Shown: positions 30,461 to 42,595 of the stretch, piece after piece
Layout: each line of letters begins with the position of its first letter
Position numbering within the stretch: the first letter of the stretch is position 1
Assembly (NCBI GenBank): GCA_003427395.1
Contig: BFEA01000138.1
Location: 2,702,250-2,766,249, forward strand
From: Chara braunii
Lineage: Eukaryota; Streptophyta; Charophyceae; Charales; Characeae
Direction of reading: 5' to 3'
Length of the DNA: 64,000 bases
The notes under the pieces: generated by a model
Databases searched by the model: none
The model's input: the letters and a program-made list of their open reading frames with translations, nothing else
What the model was told of the DNA's origin: nothing
Position numbers and translations under genes: made by a program

Positions 30461-33400
30461 TCTTGAAGTGGTGATGAAAAATGCGACTGTTGTTAACCTT
30501 CTCTTTCACGACCGTGAGCAAGCTACGCACCACGACAGGTGTCGTCGTTGTCGGGGATCTCGCTTTCCAACCGAGGTCCTTAGAGAACAGACACAGATAT
30601 GGTAAGCCGATGATCACAAAAAAAACATAGCATAAGTTAGTAATATAAGACTAGGTGACATAAATATGTATTAGATGTCAAAATATTTATGTAAACATAC
30701 TCATACTGAGCCGAGGTTACAAGTTTGTCTTAGGGGTACGTTAGGCCGTATGCATATTTTGGTATTTACTATGGCAACTTCTGTCAGAAATTTGTAGATT
30801 TTAGTATAATAGAGTTTTTGGTGATGCTATGCGCATTTAATGCATTTATTTGTATTGGTGATGTTGCTAGTTATTCAAGCAAGGACTGTAGTACTTGTTA
30901 CGACCACTAAGCTACCTGAGTTATTGTAATACATATATTGATACGCATATCTTAGGAGTATGTATAATTGAGGTGAAAACCTTTAAAGATTGTTAAAGCT
31001 AGATGTTGCAGATGCTTATGAAGTCATTCAAGAATATACTTGGAGAAGATCTGTTAGAGGCCTAAGTAGGATGACAACTTAAGATAGCTACCGTATTGTT
31101 TTTCTATGACTCAGTAAGTGAATTGTTATGAGAAAAAAAATCTAGTTATTATCAAACATCCTTATAATTGTCATTTATTTGTCTATTTTTTTTTTATCAT
31201 GTTCTCATCACTGTTATTTCTTAGTTGTCGAATGTGAAAGAAAGACCAACATAAATCCGAATGACTTTGTCTATTTACGAAAGACTCTCACTCATGCTCC
31301 ACAACTATCGATGACGATGTTTTATAAATCAGGATTTCGGCAACTGTCCTAGGAAGTAATCGAAACTTTGCTCACTAAAACTTTTTCCCCCGCATGCACT
31401 TTTAACATGTTAGCATCACATTAACTCCCAATATCTTAGGGGTCATTAAAAAGTAAGTCGGGTAACCAATCGTCCTATATATTTTCGTTGACAGATATGG
31501 TTATTGATGCATCTTGTCAGTTTTTAAATGTTACTTTTACTTGCCCTAAAGGTTTACTGTAATGCATTCGTTTTAGGTGACGTGACACATCGACCCATAA
31601 CGATTTTTATTAAATACCTTTTTGCCATATCAAGTAGGAACCCATAAGCTATAAATAACGAATAGTTCATTTATTTGCGTCACTCGTATTCATGTTCTCT
31701 CGATTTTTGTACCAATAATACGACTATTCACATTATACGATTGCCTCTATGTTGGTACCAGTCTAACGCTACTTTCTGTGGCATAACACAATGTGTTGAA
31801 TCTTGTATTATATTAGCGCATGAAGTTTCTTTTGCCATACCGCATAAGGCACGTGGATCAGGTACCGGAAGGGAGGAGGAGGATGAGAAGGAAAGGGCTT
31901 CGAGAGACCCATTGCTTTGACAGGGGAAAAAAACGATGAACAAGGAGGAAGGAGAGAAGGAAGAAAAGTGGGAAGGGATAAGGTTACACCATTGTCAGGA
32001 TGACTGGGGCAACTGTACGTCATCCCCTGGCAGGATGGCCTATTACTCTCATAAGTACGAGCAACACTACGGTGTTTTTTCCTCATGTTCGAGCCTCCTT
32101 CTCGCACTTACCCTGCAACTTATTCTCCTCCTTTCACTTTTGCTCTACCATATTCTAAAAATTTAACAGGCGGTCCTCAATTGTCTCGCCGTGCGCTTCC
32201 TTCACCACCGTGTATCCTTAATTTGCCCATCATCTCTCAAGTTGCACCATCAGATCATTGTTTGTGTATCACGTTTGCACTTTTCTTCTTATACAAGGTT
32301 GAACTATGGGGCTTAATCTCCTGATACACTGATGGGTCACTAGTTCTGAATTACTGAGGGTTTGAGTGCATGTAGTAAGGTTCGGAACTTTGGTCAAGAC
32401 CGCCATCAAAAACCTAAGGAGGGTCATATCATGTAAGTTTAGCTACAGTAGGACAAACCATAGAGAAATAGTGGGTAGTTGCTATCGTTTGATGACTTAA
32501 CCATGATGTCGTTATCCACAGTGGTCTTTGTCTTTTGTTTGTAATTTCTCTCTTATACAATAAGAACAAATTTATGTAAAAGCAAAAAGAAAGTAGTCAA
32601 AACTATTGAATAATATAAAGGTGCATGATAGGCCGGGTTTGTCACTACCAAAAAATTAAGTTTGTCTCCATGACAATTTCTTTGCTGCTTCATCATTGGG
32701 TGTTTCTTCAATAACAAACCATTAAGAGACAAAAAATTTGATTTAGGTTGAGTGGTAACCAATTAGTTATACGATACTATACTTTCAAAAATATAGTTGA
32801 GTGATCTGACCCACACTATTTGTGTCTGTTTTTACACAGCTATAAGAAGTAACGTTATAACTTAGTAAGGATGTCATGACACAATAATTACTAAGAGACC
32901 GTCGAATGATGCTTTTATAAAATATATCAGCAAGTGTCATATGAAATACCTTGGATATAAACAGTGTCGATATTGAAAAGTTTGTTACAAGTATCCAACT
33001 GCTACAAACATTAACATGGAATGTTCATTTTATTCATCACAAACATATATTATTAAATTATTACCTAAGGTTGTTCAAAATTTTAAGGTCAAGCGTCCGA
33101 CGATTACAAATCGTTAGTAAGGATATAGTTAAGTGAGAAAGGGTCTTCATGTATAGTAGAGATTGCTAAATGATAGGTTTTTTATATTATAGGGATTGTG
33201 ACTCTAATCATAGTCGGAAACACTGGTAACTAAGTAGGTAAAACAAATACAACGTTTGTATATACAGTAGATATTGTGTTTAGTCATTATGATAATTAAG
33301 GCTTAACAATCTGTCAGCGGTGATTTTACGGTTATATCCAAACGTGAATAGGTGATATGAAGTCAGACTATCAATCGAATCTTTTTAAAAAAAATATTTA

Positions 33401-34030
33401 ACACGTGAAACTCATAAAAAAATATTTAAGTGAGAGATATCATTATGAATTTTCATCACAAGACTCTCTGTCGGTAAGGAAGATATCTCTCATAATTATA
33501 TCGAAAAGGATATCTATCACTTTAAGTGTTTCAGCTCATGTGTTTTTAATTTTTGAGACTTTGCATTTCACGTCCAACTTTGGCCAGGAATGAAATTATC
33601 TTGTGCAACAAATAATTTGTTATGTTACTCGGAATATCCACAAACATATTTCGCATTGTGTTTTTTTTATGTTGTTTGTGTCAACTATATAGAAATAAAC
33701 TTTGTAGATAAGTGAGAGTGTATCAACGCCATAATTGTTCCTGTTTGTATCTGTCATGATCCTTGCAAGGGCTATTTGGGGCAGTACCTGCTACAAAGTT
33801 TATGTCAAAGGTTTGTCACCACTGTATAGTACACTTGAAAAACATGTTGAAAATGTTAAAGTATCGAACATTGAAATGATCCAACCGTTTAGATTATATA
33901 TTTGATTCATAATTAGAAACCACTCCAATTCTAAGTGGACATATATAGAAATTAGAAGCGAGGAATAATAGTGGAAAAAATATACATTTATGCACTTAGT
34001 GTTAGTCATCATAAGGTAAATTTGAGACAT
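30461..34030. other. AT-rich, no gene seen
   Basis: About 3.5 kb of low-GC sequence without a frame above 100 codons. The longest minus-strand frame (31808-32107) is Pro/Ser-rich and has no domain. I see no convincing organelle match or repeat structure. Confidence 0.5.
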
Positions 34031-34039
34031 TGATGACAT

Positions 34040-34255
34040 GATAGCCTTAGGCACGTACATTATGCCTTACTAATTTTCTCATTATGCCTAAGACTATCAT
34101 ACCATCAATATCTCATAATGTACTTAGAAGAAGACATAATGAGAAAACATTATGACAAGTCATAATGTACACTTTACAAGGAAAATACTTAGAAAGTATG
34201 TCATAATGTACGCCTTACTAATTTTCTCATTATGCCTAAGGCTATCATAAGCTAA
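34040..34255. repeat. CATAATG direct and inverted repeats
   Basis: A ~45-bp phrase (GCCTTACTAATTTTCTCATT, then ATGCCTAAG and CTATCATA) occurs at 34064-34103 and 34211-34250. Just left, ATGATAGCCTTAGGCACGTA is inverted relative to the right end. CATAATG or CATTATG recurs many times between. It resembles a nested or partly deleted MITE. Confidence 0.6.
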
Positions 34256-35013
34256 TGCAGATGTTATGGAATAATCTAACTCTACGAATTATTAAATATA
34301 AGGCTTGAATTATAAACTGAATAGTGTAAGTTATCAAACTCTTAGATTTATATGTCAAACGTCATAGTGAATAAAATGAGTCATTCAATAGTCATCTAAC
34401 TCTATAATTTTACAAGATTACCGACTTAAATGACTATCATTTGATATGTCGCATTTAGTTGGGTTATAAAAGTTTACTCGCATCAGAGTAACTTAACTCC
34501 TAAAGGTGAGCGTTGTCAAATTATCAACGCTATGAGTCTCATGCTACTATAGTTAGTCGTAATAAGGTCTATTATTATCATTCTCAAGGAAAATTAGAAA
34601 CCTATCTGCTATAATACGTCGAAGAAGAGTTGTTATTACTAAATTATTACAAATTAAGGAATGGACCTAAGAGTTTGAGCACTACAACTATCGACTAGAG
34701 TCAAACACTTTTGTCAATCGGATGTATGCTTAAATATTTTGAGCGTTTGTATAAGGAAGAAGCATTTGAGTACTTCAGTAAATGAGGCATCGACTCAAAT
34801 AAGAGAAGGTCGCAATTTTTCGTAAAGATTTTAAGATGAAATATTTATGATATTATTGAGATTATAGTTTTAGATTATGAGACAACAAATTGGGGTAATA
34901 ATAGAAGACGCGATAAGTAATAAATAGGTCACCGTATACATTATATGTTATACATTTTCGAATGATATTTGTTGTCGTAACAGTTGAAGACTAATAATTT
35001 GATAAAAGTATTA
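34256..35013. other. AT-rich, no gene seen
   Basis: No frame or repeat worth annotating; it ends at the target-site duplication of the next element. Confidence 0.5.
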
Positions 35014-35021
35014 ATTATAAC

Positions 35022-35384
35022 CTAGGTTGGTGGATCGGACGTCCGGGACTCCCCTGACCATCCGGGATGTCTAACAGGACATCATGTCGGACGTACGACC
35101 GGACAGGGTATATCCGACCTAGCGCAAAAAAAAAAAAAAAAAAAAACAAATCTCAGAAAAATCTGAAAACAATATAGATGTTATGTAACATAACAATACA
35201 AGCAACTTTTGTCTTGGAGCCATGTTAAAATTCGCAGCCACTCATGAGTTAAAAATCAAACACCGGAAAAAAAAAAAAAAAAAAAATCGAAAAAAAAAAA
35301 TTGTTTTTCCGGACGACGAGGGTACCGGACGTATGGGGAGACGTCCGGGGGAGATGACCGGCCCCCGGACCATTGGTAACCTAG
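35022..35384. mobile_element. Non-autonomous hAT-like element (363 bp, 8-bp TSD)
   Basis: Perfect 8-bp direct repeats ATTATAAC flank the element at 35014-35021 and 35385-35392. The ends are inverted (CTAGGTT at left; AACCTAG at right) with further loose pairing inwards (GTCCGGG words). Inside: a GC-rich block full of CCGGAC/GTCCGG, an A-run, an AT-rich body (GTTATGTAACATAACAATAC ... GAGTTAAAAATCAAA), another A-run, and a second GC-rich block. There is no coding capacity. An 8-bp TSD is typical of hAT transposons, but the superfamily is inferred from that alone. Confidence 0.8.
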
Positions 35385-35616
35385 ATTATAACGCAGTCTT
35401 TGTTAGTTCATGTGGTATGGCAACTTATTTAACAATATTCACTCATTGCCTAACCCTAAAACCATCACATACAAGTTACTCATCCAGGGACATACATTAT
35501 GTTAGGTTATCTACCTAAAAATTAAGTATACTTTTTGAAACTTGTGTCACAAAGTTGGATTACAAGGTTATAAGAATAAGTCAATCCTAAGGAGTCAATG
35601 GAAATATAGCCTTGTT

Positions 35617-35734
35617 CTGTGTAGCATTGTATTCGGGTTCGATGACTAAACTCGAACGTTCAGGACCGAACGCGAACGAGCGTCGAAACTCTCTGAACGT
35701 GAACGAGCACCGAAACTTTCCAAACGCGAACATT

Positions 35735-35766
<32 letters not shown>

Positions 35767-35973
35767 CAAAAAATCTGAAAAAAAAATATTTTATCTAAAA
35801 TAACAATACAAAAAACGTTTAACTTAAAGTTATTCTTAAATTTTTTTTTTTACTCGAGTTAAAAATCAAAAATCATTTTTTTTTTTTTTTTTTTTTCCCA
35901 AGATGTTCGACCGAAGACCCGAACATGATCGGGCGTTCGGAAAAGCTCCGAACATGTTCGGTGTGCTACACAG
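35617..35973. mobile_element. Related non-autonomous TIR element (357 bp)
   Basis: The ends are CTGTGTAGCA and its inverse TGCTACACAG. Flanking octamers GCCTTGTT and GCCTGATT agree at 6 of 8 positions, consistent with an aged 8-bp TSD. The architecture is as in the previous element (GC block, A-run, AACAATAC ... GAGTTAAAAATCAAA body, T-run, GC block), but its GC words are GAACG/CGTTC and CGAACATGTTCGG. Bases 35810-35852 look corrupted by A/T runs compared with the relatives. Its right half is also present at 22187-22382. Confidence 0.7.
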
Positions 35974-36284
35974 GCCTGATTAATTAGTGAACCATTAAGC
36001 GTTATCAAACTTCTGGAAACGATATCGTGTAAGTCTGATAATAAGCCTAGTAATCCAATTTTAACTTTCATACAACATGTGTGACTATGAGTTACCCACT
36101 TAAATTACTGTTTCTTCTGAGACTATTCTTCATACAGTCACAGATTATGAGGATATCCACTTGAGAAAAACTCAACTCGTATAATCGTAGTATTATGAAT
36201 TTTGGTCACGATGTGATCTACATTTACTTCGTGAATGTATTTGAACACGTGTGAATGCTTGGAAATTAATGTATGTTTGTGTGG

Positions 36285-36338
<54 letters not shown>

Positions 36339-39300
36339 TAAAATTATACATCTATATGTTTTGTTCTTTGTTTTGTGGAATTAACATTATTTTGTATAAA
36401 TATAGATTGTTGGGTATCTGTTTGTATATGCATTAACAATTTTATAAATCACTTTCTTTGAAAAATGGTAGTTATTGTGCATGAAATTTACGTTCAGAGT
36501 GAGACCGATGATGAATGGAATGATTTGCCTTTGAAAAAGTGAAAACGTTTTTTAAGGAGGTCAGTGTGAAAAATTTACCTTATGAAGAATTGCGGTATTG
36601 ATTGATATTTTTGCATAATGGCTTAAGAAAGATATAATTAAGTTTTATGGGTGGTACTGAGACTCACGCTGGAATAATATTTTTGATCCTTAATAAGGTG
36701 TTGTCACTTTTCCTTATAAAGCGATGTGACTACACTATCATCGAAAGGGGGGAAGATGTTTGAGGCCTTCTCGGGAATCCGATGGTGAGTAATGCAACTA
36801 CTACTTAACGTGTACATACTTGGATTAACAGCCTAAAATTGTTTCATATTAGGTATGTACACCACACTTTGGTGGAGAACAGTTTTGCCAACTGACCCTT
36901 AGCATTTGAATTGGAGGGAAATGTGGTGAGGCTTAGTCCCAGAGCGGAACTCATAATTTGAGATGTTGTCCAATTAAAGGGATTAAATCATCCTTCGACA
37001 TAATATACTTCTGTTAAGCTTAAAAGAATACTTTCTATATCATTTTTATTGTTGTTTCTCTAACTTTATTGCAGTCATATGATAAAAGTTTTTGTTATTA
37101 TCATCTTTCATTGTTTTAAAAGTACTATGAGTTGAAGTTTATTTGAAATTTGATTTGATTGGTGTTGTAATATTTTAATGATATCATTACTTATTTTTTA
37201 TTTTAATTAATTTTTTTGTCAAAAGTGTTATCTACTATTACAAGTTAGATGAACTTTTATTCTCTCCTTATAGGACATGAATATGCCATTTGCATTTGTA
37301 TTGTAACGTCTCGTGGAAAGAGGGGAAAAACCCTGCGTACAGTAAAAAAAATATTTATGATTTGTTTCTTTACTAATGTGATCGATTTAATGGACTCTAT
37401 GTAATTTTCATCGTTGATGATTATCCAAGAGAAGGTGTAATATTTCTTGAGTACGTTTTTCTTAATACTCGGACGCGAGTATTACTCATGTATTTGTAGG
37501 ATACATGATTGAATTTATCTTATTTCAATTATCTAAGATCTAACCCCAAATGAGAGTTTGATAGTGACAAAAAATTATGTTTTATTATGAATCGTTGAAT
37601 TATTGATTCGATAGACACTAAAGATGTGTCATGCTTAAAAAGACACCTGAGGTGTGTCCTATTTGAAATATATTTAAGTTGTGTTTATCTTGCGAAAGAT
37701 TTATCACCATCCGAATGTGGTGCGTCTGATATAAGATTTAGAGATCCTTAAATGAGATCATTCATAATGTTGATGTTATGAAAATATATCTTTTGCATCG
37801 GTGATGTTGTGGGAGCCAAAAAAAAATGTTTATTTTGGATTTTTGAATCGTTTTGCTTATGTTAATAGATCCCGGAGACGTGTCTTTGACCGAGCTGTGA
37901 TCGAGACGTGGAAGACACGACCCATGACTGGCCAACTGATGATGTCCCTCGTTCAACCATTAAGTGGCAACTTGGTGATTATGACATATTACTCTATGAG
38001 TTTTTTTTATATATTGAAGTACACACCGTTCACCCACTGAAAAAGGTCAGTCTGAAGTACTAAATTATCACGCTTATGGTGAAAAATTGGCACCGTTGAG
38101 ACGTAACTACCAGTGTGGGCTGCTGACCAAGTATAATCAAGTAGCAAACCTTTCAATTATGGCCTACAGAAAAGACCGCAGGGGTTGCAACCTCAGTGAA
38201 GGGTGCAACTTAAATGGTTATAGGCGATGTTGAGAGTGAGGTTTAGTAATACCCTTAGGGGTGTATCCCTACCGAGCTAATGACCCACATACGAAAGTTT
38301 TTAAATGCAATTGCAAAGGTATGTCAGCGAAGGGTGTTCGCTCGTTTCGCTGCAGTATAAATACGTTTGGTTAAACGCCAAGTGGACTGTAACCTCGTCC
38401 GCTTCTAATGACGATGATCTCCTACGATTGAAGCGGACACCAATAGACGAGGAAAGTCTCAACCAAGTGTGAAACCCATAAAATAATTTTATTCTTTTGG
38501 ACATTAGTTAAAGGAAAGTGATAATAACCGCACTTAATTACCTCAAAACGAGTTGATCAAGGTCGATAGACATTTATATACGAGTCAACACTAGTTGAAA
38601 CGATAACTAAAAAAAAAAAACGAGCACCACATGGTAGAATCAATAGCACAAGATTGAAATAAGAATCGAACCACCTCGGATTGAACGCAATAAATATGAA
38701 TTATAATGAACCGCTAACTTGAACGGGGAGTTGGTTTTGACAAAAACCTTGATACAGCCGACAAAAGTAGTCGGACAGCCTGAGTTTTGGCTTAATTAGA
38801 TGAGTGGTTAAAACCATCCATTCCACTCTACCGTCGATCTAAAATCAGGCACGTACACACCCGTCCCTATACGTTTTAGGCTTATTTGATGACAGACTGC
38901 TTTGTGTATGATTCTCTATCAGGTGCATTACTCGAAGTGTTGCATGTCCCACCTTCTAGGAGTGGTCTTGGGTACTTCTCCTCGCCCAAGCATAAGACTC
39001 GGATCTCAAAAGTCAGGTCGTCTCCACCAAATCGTTAAAGTACCCCGTCGTAGAACAGTCCACTTTGGCTTGATAAGAAAATTGGTTCCTAAGGCAACGA
39101 GTCCCCACCCCAGATTCTTTATAGAGAGAAAACATGTCGACCACTGGTAGTTTTGAATCGTTCTCATTTTTCTAGGCTCAAGGTAGTAACTTAAGCGAGA
39201 AAAATCAGGGGAGGTAGGGAATCAAAACCGTTTGGACAAGTATAGACAGATAAGGTCACCACGATAGACAGGATAACCTTGGGATGAATGCTAAATCCAT

Positions 39301-40261
39301 TTGATTTCATCTTCATTATATTCATGAGTTTCGTTTACAGTACCCGCTGAATTTATTCACTTCAAAATACAAGTGCTTTTTACATGCATGCGAGTGAGAG
39401 GTAGAAAGATAACAATTATTTTTTTTAATCTCAAATAGGCATAATCAATCTTTTTTTCAAGCATTCCTCTATCTACTTGCACACCAAACCGAAGCAACTA
39501 AGTTGAAAAAAAACAGTGCAATCTCATACTCAAGTCAGACATTTCCGTTCACGTGCAAACACACATTTCCCTTGCCTTTTTAACAAACACTCAATGAATA
39601 GGGTCAAGCAAGTGTGGCTTCACACATGTCTGAATGAGAATCCGAATCATTCAACTGACCTTGAGTGAAGCATGAAGCGGCTCACTCAAGAAAGCGAAGT
39701 TATCCAATCAATAGGAAGATAACCGTCATCTAATTCAAATTAAGGGTCCACAACTCAGACTTGCGACCCTTCAACCGAGCAATAACCACGACTTCTCCCG
39801 ATCACCCGAATAGCCCAAAGGTTGGGTGCACTTAAGGAAACTTGAATGAGATAACCATCTAGGAGGGTGTCCTAACGTTAAGTCCCACGTGATCCCAATA
39901 TCCCAAACAAACCCAACTGGTCCTACATGGTCCCAGATGGTCTTACACTACCAACCGCCATACCAAATGGTCTCAGACCCGAAAACCGCTTGCGCCGCAC
40001 CCTTCAAAAAAAAAAAAAATCTCGTTAAGAGTCAAACCACAAGTACCGGAACCCATCACCGTGACCACACGTGTCCCGTACCGGTTTTAACTGGTCCCGG
40101 AATATTCGCCCACCGTACTGGGTGGTTCCAAAATGTAAAACCACTTGCAACACGTGTCTGAAAATAATAAAGATGGCCTCTATCGCAAACTGCAAGCGTC
40201 ATGAGTCCCAGCGACCACTCCACCATGCGCATCCACTGAAAGTAGTGTCACTGGTCCATAT
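35782..40261. repeat. 4.48-kb duplicated block, copy B
   Basis: Identical to copy A at offset 13591 wherever compared from 35854 to 40261; 35810-35853 differ. Here the block continues on both sides without N or adapter, and its left part completes a TIR element, so this is more likely the true location. It contains (AT)24 at 36288-36335 and no recognisable gene. Confidence 0.95.
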
Positions 40262-40279
40262 ATTGTGCCTCATGGTCCC

Positions 40280-41160
40280 AAAATGGACCAGCAATGTCGC
40301 GAGGTGGTGCAACTAATTCCGCCTACCCTAGATGTCTATGGCATGTGCTGGACTGCCGCAAGGAAAAACGATCCTGCGCAGTTCCAAAATCTGACAATTT
40401 AACCCACGTTTCAAAATGTGCATCAATGCTCGTAACACATCTAGACCACACCGGTTCACTCAAGTGGCTGATGCCAAACTTGAATCGTTACTAAAAAAAC
40501 ATAAACAGTGCGTCATACCGCCATATAATACCACTGTGGTCGTAAATCCTCAAAAAATAATTGTTGTCATTGTGCCGCTAAACGGGCAACACCTCCTCTT
40601 AAATTACTGTGGTTGGCATGCCGTCACTCAGACAAGGTCTCCCCTCAAAACATTGCGTCGCTGTCGTGCCAGCAAACCGACAGCATATCCCTTCCAAAAT
40701 AACAAAGAGTCGGTCACTCTAGCAGCATCACTCTCTTAAAAGAAAAAGAAAAAATAGTGTCAACGCAACAACACTTCGACGGCACAGCCCCACCAAAATG
40801 GAGGTATAGCCCGTTGCATCACGTGCAAAGCCCCGATACCATAAAGCGGTCCCAGGGGTAACCCCACAGGTGCAGTACCCGCCAAACGTCGAGACATAGT
40901 GTCCCTAGCGTCGACTATGGCTATATAACCCCTCACCCCTTTCTCGTGCAGACCACCAAAATTTCCACCTTCTCTTCCTGCGCACCTTCGACACCTCCCC
41001 ACCAAGCACCACCTCCAGTAGCACTGCCCCTCCAAGCAGCACTTCTTAATGCTCGAATGAATGAGGCAGGTAGGAGAAGAGTTGCCTTTATACTGAAATG
41101 GGAGGCCTGCTTCAGTGCTCAGACTCATTCTGGGCCCTTGATCTCAATCAGGGGCTAAGA
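40280..41160 (-). repeat. GGCACGACA/GTGCTGCC-type repeat R6, reverse copy
   Basis: Read on the minus strand, 40560-40745 parallels 51960-52110: ATGCTGTCGGTTTGCTGG / GTGCTGCCGGATTTACCG, GGAGGTGTTGCCCGTTTAGC / GGGAGATGTTGTCTGTTTGG, and CGGCACAATGACAACAATT / CGGCACGACAACAATTTT. The rest (40760-41160) has similar GTGCTGCTTGG and GTGCTTGGTGGGG words. The 122-codon minus frame at 40760-41128 is a reading of the repeat and not a supported gene. Confidence 0.5.
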
Positions 41161-41467
41161 ACAGTCAAGGTCATTGAGCTCTTTTTCCTCTTTTTTTTTT
41201 CTTGTATGGGATAGCTCATCGTTCAAAAACGAACGACTGCCCTCCAACAGTCATTTTGCAGAGTCCAACTAGAGTTAAGCTCAACAGGGTCTCATTTCTT
41301 CCCCATGCGCCCTCGCGCCTGTATCTGGCATAATCGGGCGTCAGATTCAGACGCTCCTTATGCTTCCTAGTGATGGGAAGGGCCAACATCGAAGGATCAA
41401 GAATGTCAATATGAACGCTTGGGTGCCACGATCAACTAGCTCGAAGTGGCCCCTCTAGCTCCAAGTC
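41161..41467. other. No gene seen
   Basis: Short spacer with a T-rich patch at 41180-41202; it ends at the TTAA of the next element. Confidence 0.5.
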
Positions 41468-41471
41468 TTAA

Positions 41472-41887
41472 ACCACAGGTACCCCCGCCACCGAAAACCC
41501 CAGTCCCTGTGAGTTAGGGCGGGGTTGTACGGAGGGCCGGCGACCGTACAGAGGCGCCGAGTTGTACGGAGGCCGACGGGTCCAATCCCACCATTTTGCA
41601 AGCGGCAACTTTGCCGATTTTTTGTGCTCAGAAGAAGTCATGAAAATATCTGAAAATTTGAGGGTCCGTAGATTAGGTCGTGATCTTTCACGAAAAAATA
41701 TCAGAAAAATAAATAAATAAATCATTTTGACGGTGAAATATTCGCCGCGCCGATTCGGTTTATTTCCATTTTGTTTTGCAAATTTCGTACGGAGGCCCGT
41801 CCGATTTTCCACGCTGTACGACCGGTACCTGTCGTGAAACGGCGCTACCGATACCCCGAGGTTTTTGACATCAGCGGGACCTGTGGT
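41472..41887. mobile_element. TTAA-flanked non-autonomous TIR element (416 bp)
   Basis: Left edge TTAA|ACCACAGGTACC (TTAA at 41468-41471). Right edge GGACCTGTGGT|TTAA (TTAA at 41888-41891). The 9-base ACCACAGGT terminus is perfectly inverted, 13 bases if TTAA is counted. The interior holds GTACGG-rich GC blocks and the CTTTGCCGATTTTTTG module, followed by GAAAATATCTGAAAATTTG, shared with 44-45 kb and 54.5 kb. A TTAA target is typical of piggyBac-like elements; that class is an inference from the target alone. No coding. Confidence 0.65.
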
Positions 41888-42261
41888 TTAAAACGCTAAA
41901 GGATCAATAGGTCATGCTCTCCTTCAAGCGCAATGTATCCTTCACTTAATCGTGGAGGCATACATGGAGCGTCTCTTTGTCTTTCCCTTTTTATTTTCTT
42001 CCTTTTTTCCTTATTGCAATCCATTCATCAAAACGAATGGGTGCAAGACCTTCTTCAAAAATAGTAAGATAAAATTTTAAACAAAATTTAAGAAAAAAAT
42101 AATAATAATAATAAATCAAATAAAATAAAGAAAAAGTCTCATCTAAAAAAAACGGTTGTGTGTGAAAACTTCCCACATGACATTTTAACCTTTTTTTTTC
42201 TTCTGTTGGCTTAACCAACGGGCACATCGAGTTTCACGATTTTTCAACCACGAATTATTGA
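41888..42261. other. No gene seen
   Basis: AT-rich spacer with (AAT)n-like 42099-42115 between a TIR element and the ccmC fragment. Confidence 0.5.
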
Positions 42262-42525
42262 AACCCAAGTCGTTGTTTAACTGCTGGTACACCACTTATT
42301 TGTGCCAAAATAGGCGCTTTGTTCACCTTCTTCACTCTAGTTACTGAAAGTTTTTGGGGAAAACCTATGTGGGGAACCTTTTGGTTTTGGGATGCTCGAA
42401 ACACTTCCGTATTAATACTGCTATTTATCTATTTAGGTGCACTACGTTTTCTATTATTTTCTGCAGATGTAGCTTCTCGTTTTGTTTGTATAGGTCTCAT
42501 AAAAATACCAATAATGAAATTGTAA
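42262..42525 (+). pseudogene. ccmC: Mitochondrial-type ccmC fragment (cytochrome c maturation)
   Basis: CcmC is the multi-pass inner-membrane protein that presents haem to CcmE in system I cytochrome c maturation; plant-lineage mitochondria encode it. The frame reads TAGTPLICAKIGALFTFFTL, then VTESFWGKPMWGTFWFWDAR, NTSVLILLFIYLGALRF and later IGLIKIPIMK before a TAA at 42523-42525. This matches the signature region (GALFTF, GS-WGKPMWGTWW-WDARLTSVLIL, IYLGALRF, IGLINIPIIK). The haem-handling WGTWWxWD motif is altered (W to F), RLTS is RNTS, and the SVxWWNTLHQ block is lost after the stop. A TGA precedes the start of similarity. About 87 codons remain of a ~240-residue protein. It is surrounded by nuclear-type repeats, so I call a decayed mitochondrial insertion. 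Confidence 0.85.
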
Positions 42526-42595
42526 ACGTTAGTCTCATTAAGTAAGAAACAAATTCATAAATGTCCGATAACATCCGACATTCAAAATACAGAGC

